From Oscillospiraceae bacterium (GTDB lineage Bacteria; Bacillota; Clostridia; Oscillospirales; QAMX01), in contig SVLQ01000001.1 of NCBI GenBank assembly GCA_015067825.1, positions 76,485 through 140,484 of the forward strand: DNA of 64,000 nucleotides, read 5' to 3'. How positions within the stretch are numbered: the first letter of the stretch is position 1; each line of letters opens with the position of its first letter. The translations under genes were made by a program, and so were the position numbers. Below the pieces are notes generated by a model that was given only the letters and a program-made list of their open reading frames with translations, searched no databases and had not been told where the DNA came from. Below are positions 42,617-52,192 of this stretch, one piece after another.

Positions 42617-45250
42617 ATGGCTCAGTTTACGCCTGCTATGCGCCAATATTTAGAAATTAAGGAACAGAATCCGGATGCATTTCTTTTTTACCGCATGGGC
42701 GACTTTTATGAAATGTTTTTCGGTGACGCTGTCAATGCGTCCAAGCTCCTCGATATCACGCTGACCGGCAAAGATTGCGGCATGGAGGAACGCGCACCAA
42801 TGTGCGGCGTGCCGTATCACAGCGCCGAGTCGTACATCAACCGCCTGATCGCTATGGGGCACAAGGTCGCCGTTTGCGAACAGCTGGAAGATCCGTCAAA
42901 GGCTAAGGGAATCGTCAAGCGCGGTGTGGTTCGCCGGATCACTCCGGGAACGGTGGTGGATACCGATGCGCTCGAGGGCAGCAAAAATAACTTCATTGCC
43001 GCTATTTATGCCGGAGCGGAGCTTAATGCACCGATCGGTCTCTGTTTTGCCGATGTTTCGTCGGGTATGCTGAAGGCGACGTCGATCGGCGGGGAAGACC
43101 GGCTGAAGAATCTCGTCGGCGAACTGGCAGCGATCCGTCCGAGTGAGGTGATCCTCTGCGGCAGTATCGCTGCCGACGGCATGCTCGGAGCCTTTATCCG
43201 CGAGCATAATATTTACCTCAACACCGTGTCCGATGCGCTTGACTATGAGCGCTGCGCGCAAAAGCTCCTGGCGCAGACCGGGCGCAGAGACGGCGAACTG
43301 CAGAATGTTGAAACCGAAGAGATCGTTTTTGCCGCCGGCCAGCTCTTTTCCTATCTGGAAAATACCGTTATGTGCGAGCTCGGCCACATGAAAGACCTTC
43401 ATGTCTACCAAACGACGAAGTTTATGACGCTCCCGTGGGAAACGCGTTATTCGCTCGAACTCACGGAAACGATGATTCATAAAACGCGCAAAGGCAGCCT
43501 GCTCGGTGTTGTCGACCGCACCAAGAGTGCGATGGGCAGCCGCTTGCTGCGCACTTGGATCGAACAACCGCTGTATTCGATCGCCGAGATCACGCGCCGT
43601 CAGAATGCGGTGGCCGAGCTCGTCAGCGATACGATCCTCAGAAGCGAACTGGCTGAGGCGCTGGGACGCATTTACGATGCCGAACGCCTGATGGGCAGCG
43701 TGATGTACGGTAACGCCAACGCCAAAACGCTGCTTTCGCTGCAGAAAACGATGGAGAAGTTTCCGCAGATCCGTTCGCTGATCGAAAATGCCCGCTGCGA
43801 CGAGCTGCGTTCGGTCTATGCGGATATCGATCCGTTGACGGAGCTCTCCGATCTGATCGCATCGGCGATCGTCGACGAACCGCCGTACACGGTGCGCGAA
43901 GGCAAGATGATCCGCCGCGGCTATAACGTCGAACTGGATGAGCTCGTCTATATTTCCTCCAACGGGCGTGAGCTTGTTGCCAAGTATGAACAGGAGGAAC
44001 GCGATCGTTCCGGGCTGAAAGCTCTGAAAGTCGGCTACAACCGCGTTTTCGGATATTATATCGAGGTCTCGAAGCTTTACTCCGACCAAGTACCGCCGGA
44101 ATACGTGCGCAAACAGACGATCTCAAACTGCGAACGCTACATCACACCGGCCCTCAAAGAGCTTGAGACGACGATTTTGCAAGCCGATGATCGGATCTGC
44201 TCAATGGAATACGATCTCTTCTGCGCGCTCAGAGAGCGCGTGAAGGCCGAAAGCGCAAAGATCATGTGCTCGGCTGCGGCGATTGCCAGACTGGACGCGT
44301 ATCTCTCGCTGGCCGAAACCGCCGTACTTCATAACTATACCCGTCCGGACGTCGATCTGTCCGGCGAGATCTACATCAAAGACGGCCGCCATCCGGTCGT
44401 TGAGACGATCTGCAAGGACAGCGTTTTCGTACCGAACGACACGCGTCTGGACGGAAAGTCCAACCGCCTCGCTATTATCACCGGTCCGAACATGGCCGGT
44501 AAATCGACCTATATGCGTCAGGTCGCGTTGATCACGATCCTTGCCCACATCGGCAGCTTTGTGCCGGCGGCGTCGGCGCGGATCGGGATGGTCGACAAGA
44601 TCTTTACCCGTATCGGTGCCTCCGACGAATTGGCGGCCGGCAAATCGACCTTCATGGTCGAGATGAGCGAAACGGCTGCAATTTTGGCGACGGCAACGAA
44701 AAACAGTCTTCTGATCTTCGACGAGATCGGCCGTGGTACTTCAACGTTCGACGGCATGTCGATTGCTCGTGCCGTTCTGGAACACGTGGCGAACCCCAAA
44801 CGCTTGGGCGCGAAAACGCTCTTTGCCACCCATTACCATGAACTGACGATGCTCGAAGACCAGTTGGAAGGCGTGAAGAACTATCAGATCACCGCCAAAA
44901 AGCGCGGTGACGAAATTCTCTTCCTGCGCAAGATCATTCCCGGCGGCGCCGATGACAGCTACGGCATTGAAGTCGGTCAGCTGGCTGGTCTGCCCAAGAC
45001 CGTGATCCGCCGCGCAAAAGAGATCCTTGCCGAGTTGGAATCCGGCAATCTCGCCGGAGACGTTCCACATCCGACAAAGCGTGCGGAGCCCGAACCGCTG
45101 ATGGGATTTTTGCAGGGATCTTTGGAAGATGAAAAGCAACGTGAATTTTTGGAACGTCTGGCCAATCTGCAGGTCGAGACGATGACGCCGTTGGAAGCGC
45201 TCAATGTGCTGTACAAAGCGGCAGGGGAGGCCCGCGAACTGATGCAGTGA
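42617..45250 (+). CDS. mutS: DNA mismatch repair protein MutS
   Basis: An 877-residue mismatch-recognition ATPase. The N-terminal mismatch-binding domain carries the FYRMGDFYEMF motif (Phe-X-Glu at about 34-41). Connector, core and clamp domains follow. The ATPase has Walker A GPNMAGKSTYMRQ near 622, the Walker B region LLIFDEIGRGTSTFDG and FATHYHEL. Length is normal and intact. AGGAG precedes the start. mutL follows 28 bases later. Confidence 0.97.
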   Translation: MAQFTPAMRQYLEIKEQNPDAFLFYRMGDFYEMFFGDAVNASKLLDITLTGKDCGMEERAPMCGVPYHSAESYINRLIAMGHKVAVCEQLEDPSKAKGIVKRGVVRRITPGTVVDTDALEGSKNNFIAAIYAGAELNAPIGLCFADVSSGMLKATSIGGEDRLKNLVGELAAIRPSEVILCGSIAADGMLGAFIREHNIYLNTVSDALDYERCAQKLLAQTGRRDGELQNVETEEIVFAAGQLFSYLENTVMCELGHMKDLHVYQTTKFMTLPWETRYSLELTETMIHKTRKGSLLGVVDRTKSAMGSRLLRTWIEQPLYSIAEITRRQNAVAELVSDTILRSELAEALGRIYDAERLMGSVMYGNANAKTLLSLQKTMEKFPQIRSLIENARCDELRSVYADIDPLTELSDLIASAIVDEPPYTVREGKMIRRGYNVELDELVYISSNGRELVAKYEQEERDRSGLKALKVGYNRVFGYYIEVSKLYSDQVPPEYVRKQTISNCERYITPALKELETTILQADDRICSMEYDLFCALRERVKAESAKIMCSAAAIARLDAYLSLAETAVLHNYTRPDVDLSGEIYIKDGRHPVVETICKDSVFVPNDTRLDGKSNRLAIITGPNMAGKSTYMRQVALITILAHIGSFVPAASARIGMVDKIFTRIGASDELAAGKSTFMVEMSETAAILATATKNSLLIFDEIGRGTSTFDGMSIARAVLEHVANPKRLGAKTLFATHYHELTMLEDQLEGVKNYQITAKKRGDEILFLRKIIPGGADDSYGIEVGQLAGLPKTVIRRAKEILAELESGNLAGDVPHPTKRAEPEPLMGFLQGSLEDEKQREFLERLANLQVETMTPLEALNVLYKAAGEARELMQ

Positions 45251-45278
45251 CCTCCGAAGAAAATGAGGAACGGTAAAT

Positions 45279-46223
45279 ATGCAGAAGATCAATCAACTTT
45301 CCAAACACATGGCCAATCTGATCGCGGCCGGTGAGGTGGTCGAACGCCCTGCTTCCGTGGTCAAGGAGCTGATGGAAAACTCGATCGACGCCGGCGCGAC
45401 CTCCGTTACCGTCGAGATCACCGACGGTGGCATTACGTCGATTTCCGTGACCGACAACGGTTCCGGGATCGCGCGCGACGACGTTGAGACGGCCTTTTTG
45501 CGCCATGCGACCAGTAAGATCCGGACGGAAGACGATCTGGCAAAGATCGAAACGATGGGGTTCCGAGGCGAGGCGCTGGCTGCGATTGCGGCTGTTTCGC
45601 GGATCGCGCTGCAAACCAAAACCGCCGACGAAACGGTCGGTACGGGCATCGAACTGGAAGGCGGCGTTGTCACCAATCTGACCGATATCGGTTGTCCCAA
45701 CGGCACGAAGATCATGGTCTGCGACCTTTTTTTCAACACACCAGCGCGCCATAAGTTCTTAAAGAAGGACAGCACCGAAGCGTCGTATGTCCAAACGGTC
45801 TGCCAGCGCGTAGCGATGGCAAATCCGTCGATTGCAATCAAGTTCATCAAAGACGGCAAGATCGAGCTCCATACCCCCGGTGACGGAAATCTCTACACGG
45901 TGCTTTACTGTCTCTTTGGCAGGGAAACGGCGCAGGGCCTGACCGAAGTGCGGTACGATCGCGAGCCGGTCAGCGTCTACGGCTATGTTTCCAAACCGAC
46001 GATGTCGCGGGCATCGAGAGGGATGCAGTATCTGTTCGTCAACGGCCGCCCGGTAAAAAATGCAACGATGCAGGCGGCACTTGAGGAAGCCTTCCGCGGT
46101 AAACTGGTGTCCGGCAGATTCCCGTATGCGTTTTTGAATCTGACCGTTCCGGCCGACAGCGTCGACGTCAACGTCCATCCCGCCAAGACGGAAGTGAAAT
46201 TTGGCCGAAAAGCGCGTATTTGA
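45279..46223 (+). CDS. mutL: DNA mismatch repair protein MutL, N-terminal part (frameshifted)
   Basis: This frame encodes the complete GHKL ATPase and transducer domains: LIAAGEVVERPASVVKEL, ELMENSIDAGAT, DNGSGI, GFRGEALAAI and the late VDVNVHPAKTEVKF. After Phe308 (46200-46202) the frame runs six more codons to a stop at 46221. The natural continuation (AEKRVFEVIYYGIKAAL) is in the next frame, beginning at 46204. Omitting one G at 46203/46204 would restore a 654-residue MutL. Either the gene is truly broken or the assembly has a one-base error. Confidence 0.9.
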   Translation: MQKINQLSKHMANLIAAGEVVERPASVVKELMENSIDAGATSVTVEITDGGITSISVTDNGSGIARDDVETAFLRHATSKIRTEDDLAKIETMGFRGEALAAIAAVSRIALQTKTADETVGTGIELEGGVVTNLTDIGCPNGTKIMVCDLFFNTPARHKFLKKDSTEASYVQTVCQRVAMANPSIAIKFIKDGKIELHTPGDGNLYTVLYCLFGRETAQGLTEVRYDREPVSVYGYVSKPTMSRASRGMQYLFVNGRPVKNATMQAALEEAFRGKLVSGRFPYAFLNLTVPADSVDVNVHPAKTEVKFGRKARI

Positions 46224-47244
46224 GGTCATTTACTACGGGATTAAGGCCGCACTGGAGCCTGTTCCGACACCGATTCCGGTTGCTGTGCGGGCGTATGAGC
46301 CGATTGTGAAAGAGCCTGAGCCGGAGATTCAAACGGCCCTTTCGCCGGAACCGCCTGCGACAGTGGTGCAAAAACCGCGATCCGACGTTTACAAAATACA
46401 CATGAATTCTACAGGATCGCGTGATATAATGAATTCAAAGGCAGAAATATTTTCCAAACCCGCAGAAACGGTTGCCACACTGCGCGATTCTTTCGCTTCT
46501 GTTCCGATCAAGGTCGAGGACGAAGAGACGATCGAACCGATCGTTGCTCCGACGGTTCAAGCGATATCCATCCCTGCGGCCGCAATCGAACCGGAACCTG
46601 TAGCCGAAGAAATCGACGAACCGGAAGCGAACGAAAGCGAAGTTTCAAAACCGGAGACTGCGATAGTTTCTGAGCCGCCGGTATACCGTTTGATCGGCGA
46701 GTGTTTCGGGGTCTACATTCTGGTCGAGGCTGAAGACAAGCTGTGTCTGATCGACAAACACGCCGCACACGAGCGGATCCGCTACAACGAACTGATTGCC
46801 GCTGCCGAACCGCTGCCGGCACAGATGCTTTTGGATGCGCCGGTGATTGCGCTTCCGGCCGACGAAAAGGCACTGCTTCTTTCGGAGACTGAGGCGATCA
46901 CGGAACTTGGCTTCGAACTCGATGATTTCGGAGGCTCTTCGGTGGTTGTGCGTGCTTTGCCGACCGTCTATGAAGCCGCCGAAGCGGCCGAAGCCGTCAG
47001 CGAACTTGTGGAGCGCTTGTCGCTCAAGGGCGGTGCAACAGAAAAACGGGAGCGTTTGATGCGAATGATCGCCTGCAAATCGGCGATTCGTTCCGGCGAC
47101 CGTTCCGATCCGGCCGAACTCAAGCATTTGGTCGACCGCGTATTTTCTGATGAATCGGTGCGTTTTTGCCCGCATGGACGGCCGGTTTTGGTGGAGTTTC
47201 AGAAGAAAGATCTCGAAAAACAGTTCAAGAGGATCGTATCATGA
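46201..47244 (+). CDS. mutL: DNA mismatch repair protein MutL, C-terminal part (frameshifted)
   Basis: This is the remainder of mutL in the +1 frame. It finishes the N-terminal domain (KRVFEVIYYGI), has a long Pro/Glu-rich linker (to about residue 155), then the C-terminal dimerisation/endonuclease domain: IDKHAAHERIRYNE, ACKSAIRSGD and FCPHGRPV. The endonuclease motif DQHAxxExxxxE is altered (K for Q, and the second Glu shifted by one). A TTG at 46201 with GGAAGTG upstream could in principle allow separate initiation, but this is not likely. The end overlaps miaA by four bases. Confidence 0.88.
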   Translation: MAEKRVFEVIYYGIKAALEPVPTPIPVAVRAYEPIVKEPEPEIQTALSPEPPATVVQKPRSDVYKIHMNSTGSRDIMNSKAEIFSKPAETVATLRDSFASVPIKVEDEETIEPIVAPTVQAISIPAAAIEPEPVAEEIDEPEANESEVSKPETAIVSEPPVYRLIGECFGVYILVEAEDKLCLIDKHAAHERIRYNELIAAAEPLPAQMLLDAPVIALPADEKALLLSETEAITELGFELDDFGGSSVVVRALPTVYEAAEAAEAVSELVERLSLKGGATEKRERLMRMIACKSAIRSGDRSDPAELKHLVDRVFSDESVRFCPHGRPVLVEFQKKDLEKQFKRIVS

Positions 47245-48194
47245 GCACTGACAAACTGATTCGTCCGATCTTTGTCGTCGGCCCGACCGCTTCCGGCAAG
47301 TCCGCTCTGGCCGTGTTTTTGGCCGAGCAGCTCGGAGGCGAAGTCGTTTCGGCTGACTCCATGCAGATTTATCGTGGGATGTGTATCGGTACGGCAGCTC
47401 CGACGGAGCGCGAGATGCGCGGTGTCCGCCACCATATGGTCGGTGTGATTGATCCGAAGCAACCCTTTTCCGTGGGGCTTTACCGCGATATGGCCCAGCC
47501 GATCATTTCCGATCTGCAGTCCCGCGGCATTGTCCCGATTGTCGTCGGCGGCACAGGTCTCTATTTTGATGCACTGCTGCAAAGTGCGGAATATGCACCG
47601 GTGGAAGCGGATCTGCGATATCGCGCCGAACTGACCGCACTTGCCGAAGAAAAGGGCAATGAAGCGGTTCATGCGCTGCTCCGGAGCCGCGATCCTGAAA
47701 CAGCCGCACGCCTGCATCCGAATAATCTGAAACGCGTGATCCGCGCTTTGGAGGTGCTGAAACTGACCGGAGTCTCCATCAGTGAACATGACCGTCAAAC
47801 GCAGCTCGCCGAAGCGGCATTTGATCCGATTTGGATCGGCATCAATGTCGAGCCGAGATCCGAGCTTTACGCGCGGATCGACCGCCGCGTTGACACGATG
47901 CTTGCTGATGGGCTGATGGATGAGATCCGGACCCTGACTGCCGCAGGACTGACTGCCGAGACCACGGCGATGCAGGCCATCGGCTATAAAGAATTTCTGC
48001 CTGTTTTGCATGGGACATGCAGCGTGGAAGACGCTGCCGAAGAAGTAAAAAAACGCAGCCGCAATTATGCCAAGCGGCAGCTGACGTGGTTTCGGAGAAA
48101 CGAGCGTATTCACTGGTTTTCCTATACCGAGCGTGCGGAGTTCCCGCAGACTGCAGAAGCTGTTTTGGCCAAAATTCGGTCGCTTTTGAACTGA
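47241..48194 (+). CDS. miaA: tRNA dimethylallyltransferase MiaA
   Basis: A 317-residue enzyme that prenylates A37 of tRNAs reading UNN codons, the substrate step for MiaB. P-loop [10 protein letters not shown] is near residue 14, then [24 protein letters not shown] and [10 protein letters not shown]. The start is ATG 47241, overlapping the mutL stop (ATGA); longer starts inside mutL are implausible. Confidence 0.96.
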   Translation: MSTDKLIRPIFVVGPTASGKSALAVFLAEQLGGEVVSADSMQIYRGMCIGTAAPTEREMRGVRHHMVGVIDPKQPFSVGLYRDMAQPIISDLQSRGIVPIVVGGTGLYFDALLQSAEYAPVEADLRYRAELTALAEEKGNEAVHALLRSRDPETAARLHPNNLKRVIRALEVLKLTGVSISEHDRQTQLAEAAFDPIWIGINVEPRSELYARIDRRVDTMLADGLMDEIRTLTAAGLTAETTAMQAIGYKEFLPVLHGTCSVEDAAEEVKKRSRNYAKRQLTWFRRNERIHWFSYTERAEFPQTAEAVLAKIRSLLN

Positions 48195-48210
48195 CAGGAG
48201 GAATTATCGT

Positions 48211-48444
48211 ATGCAGAAACAGAACATTCAGGATATTTTTTTGAATCAGGCTCGCAAGGAGAAAATCGTGGTTACGATCTTTTTGGTCAACGGTTTTCAA
48301 TTCAAGGGAGTTGTCCGCTGTTTTGACAGCTATGTTGTCGTGATGGATGTGGACGGTCGCCAGCGTATGATCTATAAACATGCGATCTCGACGATCGTTC
48401 CTGAACGTTTTATCGACGTTTCTACGGAAGAGGAAATGGAATAA
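48211..48444 (+). CDS. hfq: RNA chaperone Hfq
   Basis: A 77-residue Sm-like protein forming a hexamer that binds small RNAs. Sm1 ([23 protein letters not shown]) and Sm2 ([14 protein letters not shown], with YKHA as in the standard motif) are both present. It begins [12 protein letters not shown], the Firmicute-type N-terminus. AGGAGG precedes the start. Its place after miaA is standard. Confidence 0.97.
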   Translation: MQKQNIQDIFLNQARKEKIVVTIFLVNGFQFKGVVRCFDSYVVVMDVDGRQRMIYKHAISTIVPERFIDVSTEEEME

Positions 48445-48468
48445 CCCCTTCTTTTCAGGAGGAATCAT

Positions 48469-49707
48469 ATGGCAAGTGTGAAAAGAAGCCGATTTACGGT
48501 CACAGGGATTTTGATCTCGCTGATTGCGCTGATCGCTGCGATTGTGCTTGGCTATGTGATATACATGGTGGCTGCGGCTAACCGTTCTTCACTGATCACG
48601 GCGGTGGTGGAATCGGTCACCGTTGATGACGGTATTATGGCCGACGGTGTGATCATCCGTGATGAAAAATTGATCTACAAAGAGCCCGGGCGCGTTTATC
48701 TGCCGCTGCATGAAAATGGCGAACGTGTCAGTGCCGGCAATGCGATTGCGGTCAGCTTTTCTTCGCGCTCTGCAATGTCAAAGTATCAGGCTCTGCAGGA
48801 AGCCGAATCGCGTCTGGCGCTCTACCAGTCGCTTGCGCAGATCGAAAACACACCTTCTGCGATGCCGAAACTCAACAGCGACATCTATGCGTCTCTTCGT
48901 TCCGGCGCATCTTATGCCGAGGAAGGGCTGTATGCCGAGGAAGTTGCCAACAGCTTCGCGGCCTTGGAAGAGCTTGTTCTGCGGCGCTATGTCGCATTGG
49001 CCGAAACAAACGATCTCGCCACGGCAATCGCCGAGCAGCAACTGGAAATCCGCCGTCTCCGGGCGGATCTGGCCGGTGCGATGAAGGAACTGCCGATCGA
49101 TACCGCCGGGTATTTTGTCCAGACTGCCGATGGATACGAACAACTGCTGACAGTCGAGTCTTTGGCCGATATGACCGCCACCGGGCTTACGAGCAAGCTT
49201 CAGTTTCCGGCTGCAGCGATCACGTCTGATTCCGTGCTGTGTAAGGTCATCCGCGGTTATACCTGGTATACTGCGTTGATTCTGCCGGCAGAAGAAGCGA
49301 GGATGCTTTCGGAGAATGAGTATCTGCTGAGTGTTGCAGGAGATCGGCTGACCGCGACGGTCGAACGCGTTGCCACCGACAGTGAAACCGAGCAAACGTT
49401 GGTGGTCTTTCGCTGTGATATTCCGCTTTCGGATATGGCCGTGGAGCGCCGTCAAAAATGCACCATTGTGCTCGGTACCTATTCGGGGTTCAAAATTCCG
49501 GTTGACGGTTTGCGCGTAGTGGACGGGACTCCGGGCGTATTCGTACTGGAAGGGGCAAAGGCGGTCTTCAAGCCGGTGCGCATTCTCTATACCGGGGATA
49601 GCTACTATATTGTTGAAGCCAACCGTGACAACACCAACGCGCTCTTTCTCTACGACGAAATTATTCTCGGCCGCAACGATCTCTATGACGGAAAAATCGT
49701 AAAATAG
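48469..49707 (+). CDS. HlyD-like membrane-anchored protein
   Basis: A 412-residue protein. One N-terminal helix (about 12-36) is followed by a periplasmic-type adaptor layout: a lipoyl-like half (VYLPLHENGERVSAGNAIAVSF), a coiled-coil hairpin (about 100-215), the second half, and a beta domain (ATVERVATDSETEQTLVVFR). Clostridia often carry such a gene just upstream of sepF; its role there is not established. No transporter partner is adjacent. AGGAGG precedes the start. Confidence 0.75.
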   Translation: MASVKRSRFTVTGILISLIALIAAIVLGYVIYMVAAANRSSLITAVVESVTVDDGIMADGVIIRDEKLIYKEPGRVYLPLHENGERVSAGNAIAVSFSSRSAMSKYQALQEAESRLALYQSLAQIENTPSAMPKLNSDIYASLRSGASYAEEGLYAEEVANSFAALEELVLRRYVALAETNDLATAIAEQQLEIRRLRADLAGAMKELPIDTAGYFVQTADGYEQLLTVESLADMTATGLTSKLQFPAAAITSDSVLCKVIRGYTWYTALILPAEEARMLSENEYLLSVAGDRLTATVERVATDSETEQTLVVFRCDIPLSDMAVERRQKCTIVLGTYSGFKIPVDGLRVVDGTPGVFVLEGAKAVFKPVRILYTGDSYYIVEANRDNTNALFLYDEIILGRNDLYDGKIVK

Positions 49708-49759
49708 CGTATGTTTGCTTTTTCTGTGCGGATGCAACAAATTTTTTTGTCAAATGGTG

Positions 49760-49788
49760 TTGACTTTTTGCAAGAAATTTAAGATAAT
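49760..49788 (+). promoter_or_regulatory. Promoter of the sepF operon
   Basis: TTGACT (49760-49765), a 17-base spacer and GATAAT (49783-49788), 30 bases before the sepF ATG. Confidence 0.75.
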
Positions 49789-49818
49789 ATATAGTAAGAA
49801 TACATAGGAGGATTAGAC

Positions 49819-50292
49819 ATGAACTTTCTGGATAAGCTGAAGAAATGGACCGACGCCGACGATTACGAAGACGAAGATGAATTCGAAGAATATATCCCGC
49901 AAAACTCTGTTCCGGAACGCAGCGCACCGATGAATATGGGCAATACGACAACCTATGACCAGCCGTCGACCACCCCGTATACCCGCGGCAACAAGGTTGT
50001 CAACATCAATGCGACCGCACAGCTGCAGGTTGTTCTGGTGAAGCCGGATAAATTTGAAAATGCCGCCGAAATCGCCGATCACCTCAAGGACAGACGTACC
50101 GTCGTGATCAACCTGGAGCAGACGAACAAAGAAATTGCGCGCCGCCTCCTTGACTTCCTGAGCGGTGTTGCCTATGCCTATCAGGGAAAATTCCAAAAGA
50201 TCGCCAACAGCACCTTCCTCATCACGCCGTATAATGTCGGCATTATGGGCGATATTATCGACGAATTGGAATCCAACGGCCTCTATTTCTAA
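49819..50292 (+). CDS. sepF: Cell division protein SepF
   Basis: A 157-residue protein that tethers FtsZ to the membrane and shapes the septum. The N-terminal amphipathic MNFLDKLKKW anchor is followed by an acidic, disordered linker and the DUF552/SepF domain (about 68-150: VVLVKPDKFENAAEIADHL, RTVVINLEQTNKEIARRLLD, and FLSGVAYAYQGKFQKIANSTF in two parts). AGGAGG precedes the start. It is followed by yggT, divIVA and lspA, as in many Firmicutes. The usual neighbours yggS (upstream) and ylmH (between yggT and divIVA) are absent. Confidence 0.95.
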   Translation: MNFLDKLKKWTDADDYEDEDEFEEYIPQNSVPERSAPMNMGNTTTYDQPSTTPYTRGNKVVNINATAQLQVVLVKPDKFENAAEIADHLKDRRTVVINLEQTNKEIARRLLDFLSGVAYAYQGKFQKIANSTFLITPYNVGIMGDIIDELESNGLYF

Positions 50293-50313
50293 TGCCAACA
50301 GGGGGCAATCCAC

Positions 50314-50571
50314 TTGACTGAAATCGTGCGGGCAGCCGCTTTAGCGCTGATAGAGTTGCTCTCTTTGCTGCTCTTTGTCAGGGCGCTTTTGTCATGGTTT
50401 CCGGAGGCAAACGGCGGAAAGTTCGGAGAGATTCTGGAATTTCTCACCGAACCGATTTTGGCTCCGTTTCGGTTGTTGTTTGATCGTTTGGGTATCGGGC
50501 TGAACTTTCCGATTGACCTTTCGTTTCTGGCAACAATCCTGACATTGCAGTTGTTATCAGCGCTGCTTTAA
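50314..50571 (+). CDS. YggT family membrane protein
   Basis: An 85-residue protein with two membrane helices and the family text LLLFVRALLSWFPEANGG and EPILAPFRLL. YggT proteins are linked to cell division or membrane biogenesis in this cluster. The start is TTG 50314, with GGGGGC seven bases upstream. Confidence 0.9.
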   Translation: MTEIVRAAALALIELLSLLLFVRALLSWFPEANGGKFGEILEFLTEPILAPFRLLFDRLGIGLNFPIDLSFLATILTLQLLSALL

Positions 50572-50598
50572 GCGACGTTCGAAAGGACAGACATATTT

Positions 50599-51672
50599 AT
50601 GAGTGATAAAAAGACTGAGGTTTTCTTTGACAAAGCTGTATTTGGCGGCTACGACACCACGCAGGTTGACGAATTTGTCGAAGAAGCGCGCAAGCTCCTC
50701 TCCAGTCAGAAAAAAGAAAACGAAGTTTTGAAGCAAAAACTGACGATTCTCGCCGACAAGATCGAGGAATACCGTGCAGCTGAAAGCGCCGAGGCGAAAC
50801 CGGCTGTTGCGGAAGCTCCGGCCAGTGTTCGCCCGGAATCGCCGGAAGCGCTGGAAAAGACGCTGCAGCTGCTGAAAGACCAAATCCGTGAAGCCGAGGC
50901 AACACTGGAAGCGTTGGTTCAGGAAAAGGCGGCATTGACCGCGTCCATGGCGCGCCAGTACGAGCAGTGTCTGCGCGTGATGCGCGAGGATGCGTTGGTC
51001 GAAATTCCGTCAGACCCCGCAGAGATCGCGGCAGAGCCTCCTGTTTCTGTGCCGGAACCGATCGCAGAACCGGAAACAATGCCTGAATCCGAACCGGTGC
51101 CCGTTTCTGTTGTGGAGACAATCGCTGCTGCTATTTCAGAACGGGAGCGCGAACCTGACCCGGTTGTTGTCCCGGAAGCTGTGATCGAGCCCGTTCCCGA
51201 ACCGGAACCCGAGTCCAAACCTGAACCTGAACCCGAGCCGATTCCATCGATCGCGGAAACCGTCGAGGCAGGGGAATCGGTGTATCTGAATACGGATTCC
51301 GAAGAGATGGCCTCGCTTTCATACGAAGAGGCGCTTACAATGGTTCTCAAGAAAAACGGCATTCTGCGCACAACTCCCGCCGCAAAACAGCAGCCGGAGA
51401 CACTGGTAAAGGCCGAACCCGCCAATCGTGCCGAACCTGCCGCACAGAAGGAAGAGCTGCAGACTACGAAGATCATTCCGCGTATGCAGGCTCCGAGTCC
51501 GGCTCCCGTGGCCGAAAAGCCGCAGAAAAAGAAGGAAGGGCGTTCGTTCTTTGGCGGCATCCGCAAATCGATCCATAATTTCCTTGAAGATGAGTCCGAT
51601 GACGATGCCAATTTCGACAAAACTTCGGAACTGCAATTCGGAAAGGCCTATAATGTCAAAAACGATCAATAA
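50599..51672 (+). CDS. divIVA: DivIVA domain-containing protein with long Glu/Pro-rich linker
   Basis: A 357-residue protein. The N-terminal ~65 residues are DivIVA-like (FDKAVFGGYDTTQVDEFVEE, then a coiled coil). A second coiled coil lies at about 90-125. The region about 145-225 is a low-complexity Glu-Pro-Val repeat, and the basic C-terminus (about 285-357) includes KKKEGRSFFGGIRKSI. DivIVA marks curved membrane at poles and septa. It is much longer than typical DivIVA (about 165-230). It overlaps lspA by 20 bases. Confidence 0.82.
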   Translation: MSDKKTEVFFDKAVFGGYDTTQVDEFVEEARKLLSSQKKENEVLKQKLTILADKIEEYRAAESAEAKPAVAEAPASVRPESPEALEKTLQLLKDQIREAEATLEALVQEKAALTASMARQYEQCLRVMREDALVEIPSDPAEIAAEPPVSVPEPIAEPETMPESEPVPVSVVETIAAAISEREREPDPVVVPEAVIEPVPEPEPESKPEPEPEPIPSIAETVEAGESVYLNTDSEEMASLSYEEALTMVLKKNGILRTTPAAKQQPETLVKAEPANRAEPAAQKEELQTTKIIPRMQAPSPAPVAEKPQKKKEGRSFFGGIRKSIHNFLEDESDDDANFDKTSELQFGKAYNVKNDQ

Positions 51673-52192
51673 AAAGACGCATTTGAAGCTGATTCTGGCG
51701 CTGTTTGTCCCGGTTGTTTTGGTGGGACTTGTGCTGGATCGTTTGTCGAAAGATCTGACGATCCTTTACCTGAAGGACAAAGATCCGATTGATTTGATTC
51801 CCGGCGTTATTCGACTGACCTATTGTGAAAACCGTGGCGCGGCCTTCAGTTTGCTGGAGGGACAGCGTTGGTTTTTCATTGTGCTGACGGTGATCGTGTT
51901 GGCGTTTGTTGCCGTGGCATTGTGGCGGTGCTGGATCAAAACCGCCTTCGGCTATTTTTCGACTGCGCTCTGTGTTTCCGGTGCAATCGGCAACTTCATC
52001 GACCGTTTGACACAGGGATTCGTGGTCGATATGTTCGAACCGACCTTTATCAAATTTGCGATTTTTAACGTCGCCGACATCTATCTGACAATCGGTGCGA
52101 TTTTGCTTGGTATCTACTTGCTGTTTGTCCACGACAAAATTGTCGCCAAAGAGAAGGAAGCTTCTGCCACAGAAGCTTCACCGGAGGCATAG
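51653..52192 (+). CDS. lspA: Lipoprotein signal peptidase (signal peptidase II)
   Basis: A 179-residue membrane aspartic protease that removes signal peptides from prolipoproteins such as the solute-binding protein at 2709. Four helices are visible. Catalytic Asp residues lie in GNFIDR (near 117) and NVADIY (near 142), and CENRGAAFSLLEG is the conserved N-terminal loop. The start is ATG 51653, with GGAAAGG upstream; it lies inside the end of divIVA. Confidence 0.95.
   Translation: MSKTINKKTHLKLILALFVPVVLVGLVLDRLSKDLTILYLKDKDPIDLIPGVIRLTYCENRGAAFSLLEGQRWFFIVLTVIVLAFVAVALWRCWIKTAFGYFSTALCVSGAIGNFIDRLTQGFVVDMFEPTFIKFAIFNVADIYLTIGAILLGIYLLFVHDKIVAKEKEASATEASPEA

Noticed and set aside
46415-46435. 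GTGATATAAT inside mutL as an internal promoter
   Set aside because: Extended -10 match but no -35 and no gene start nearby that needs it.
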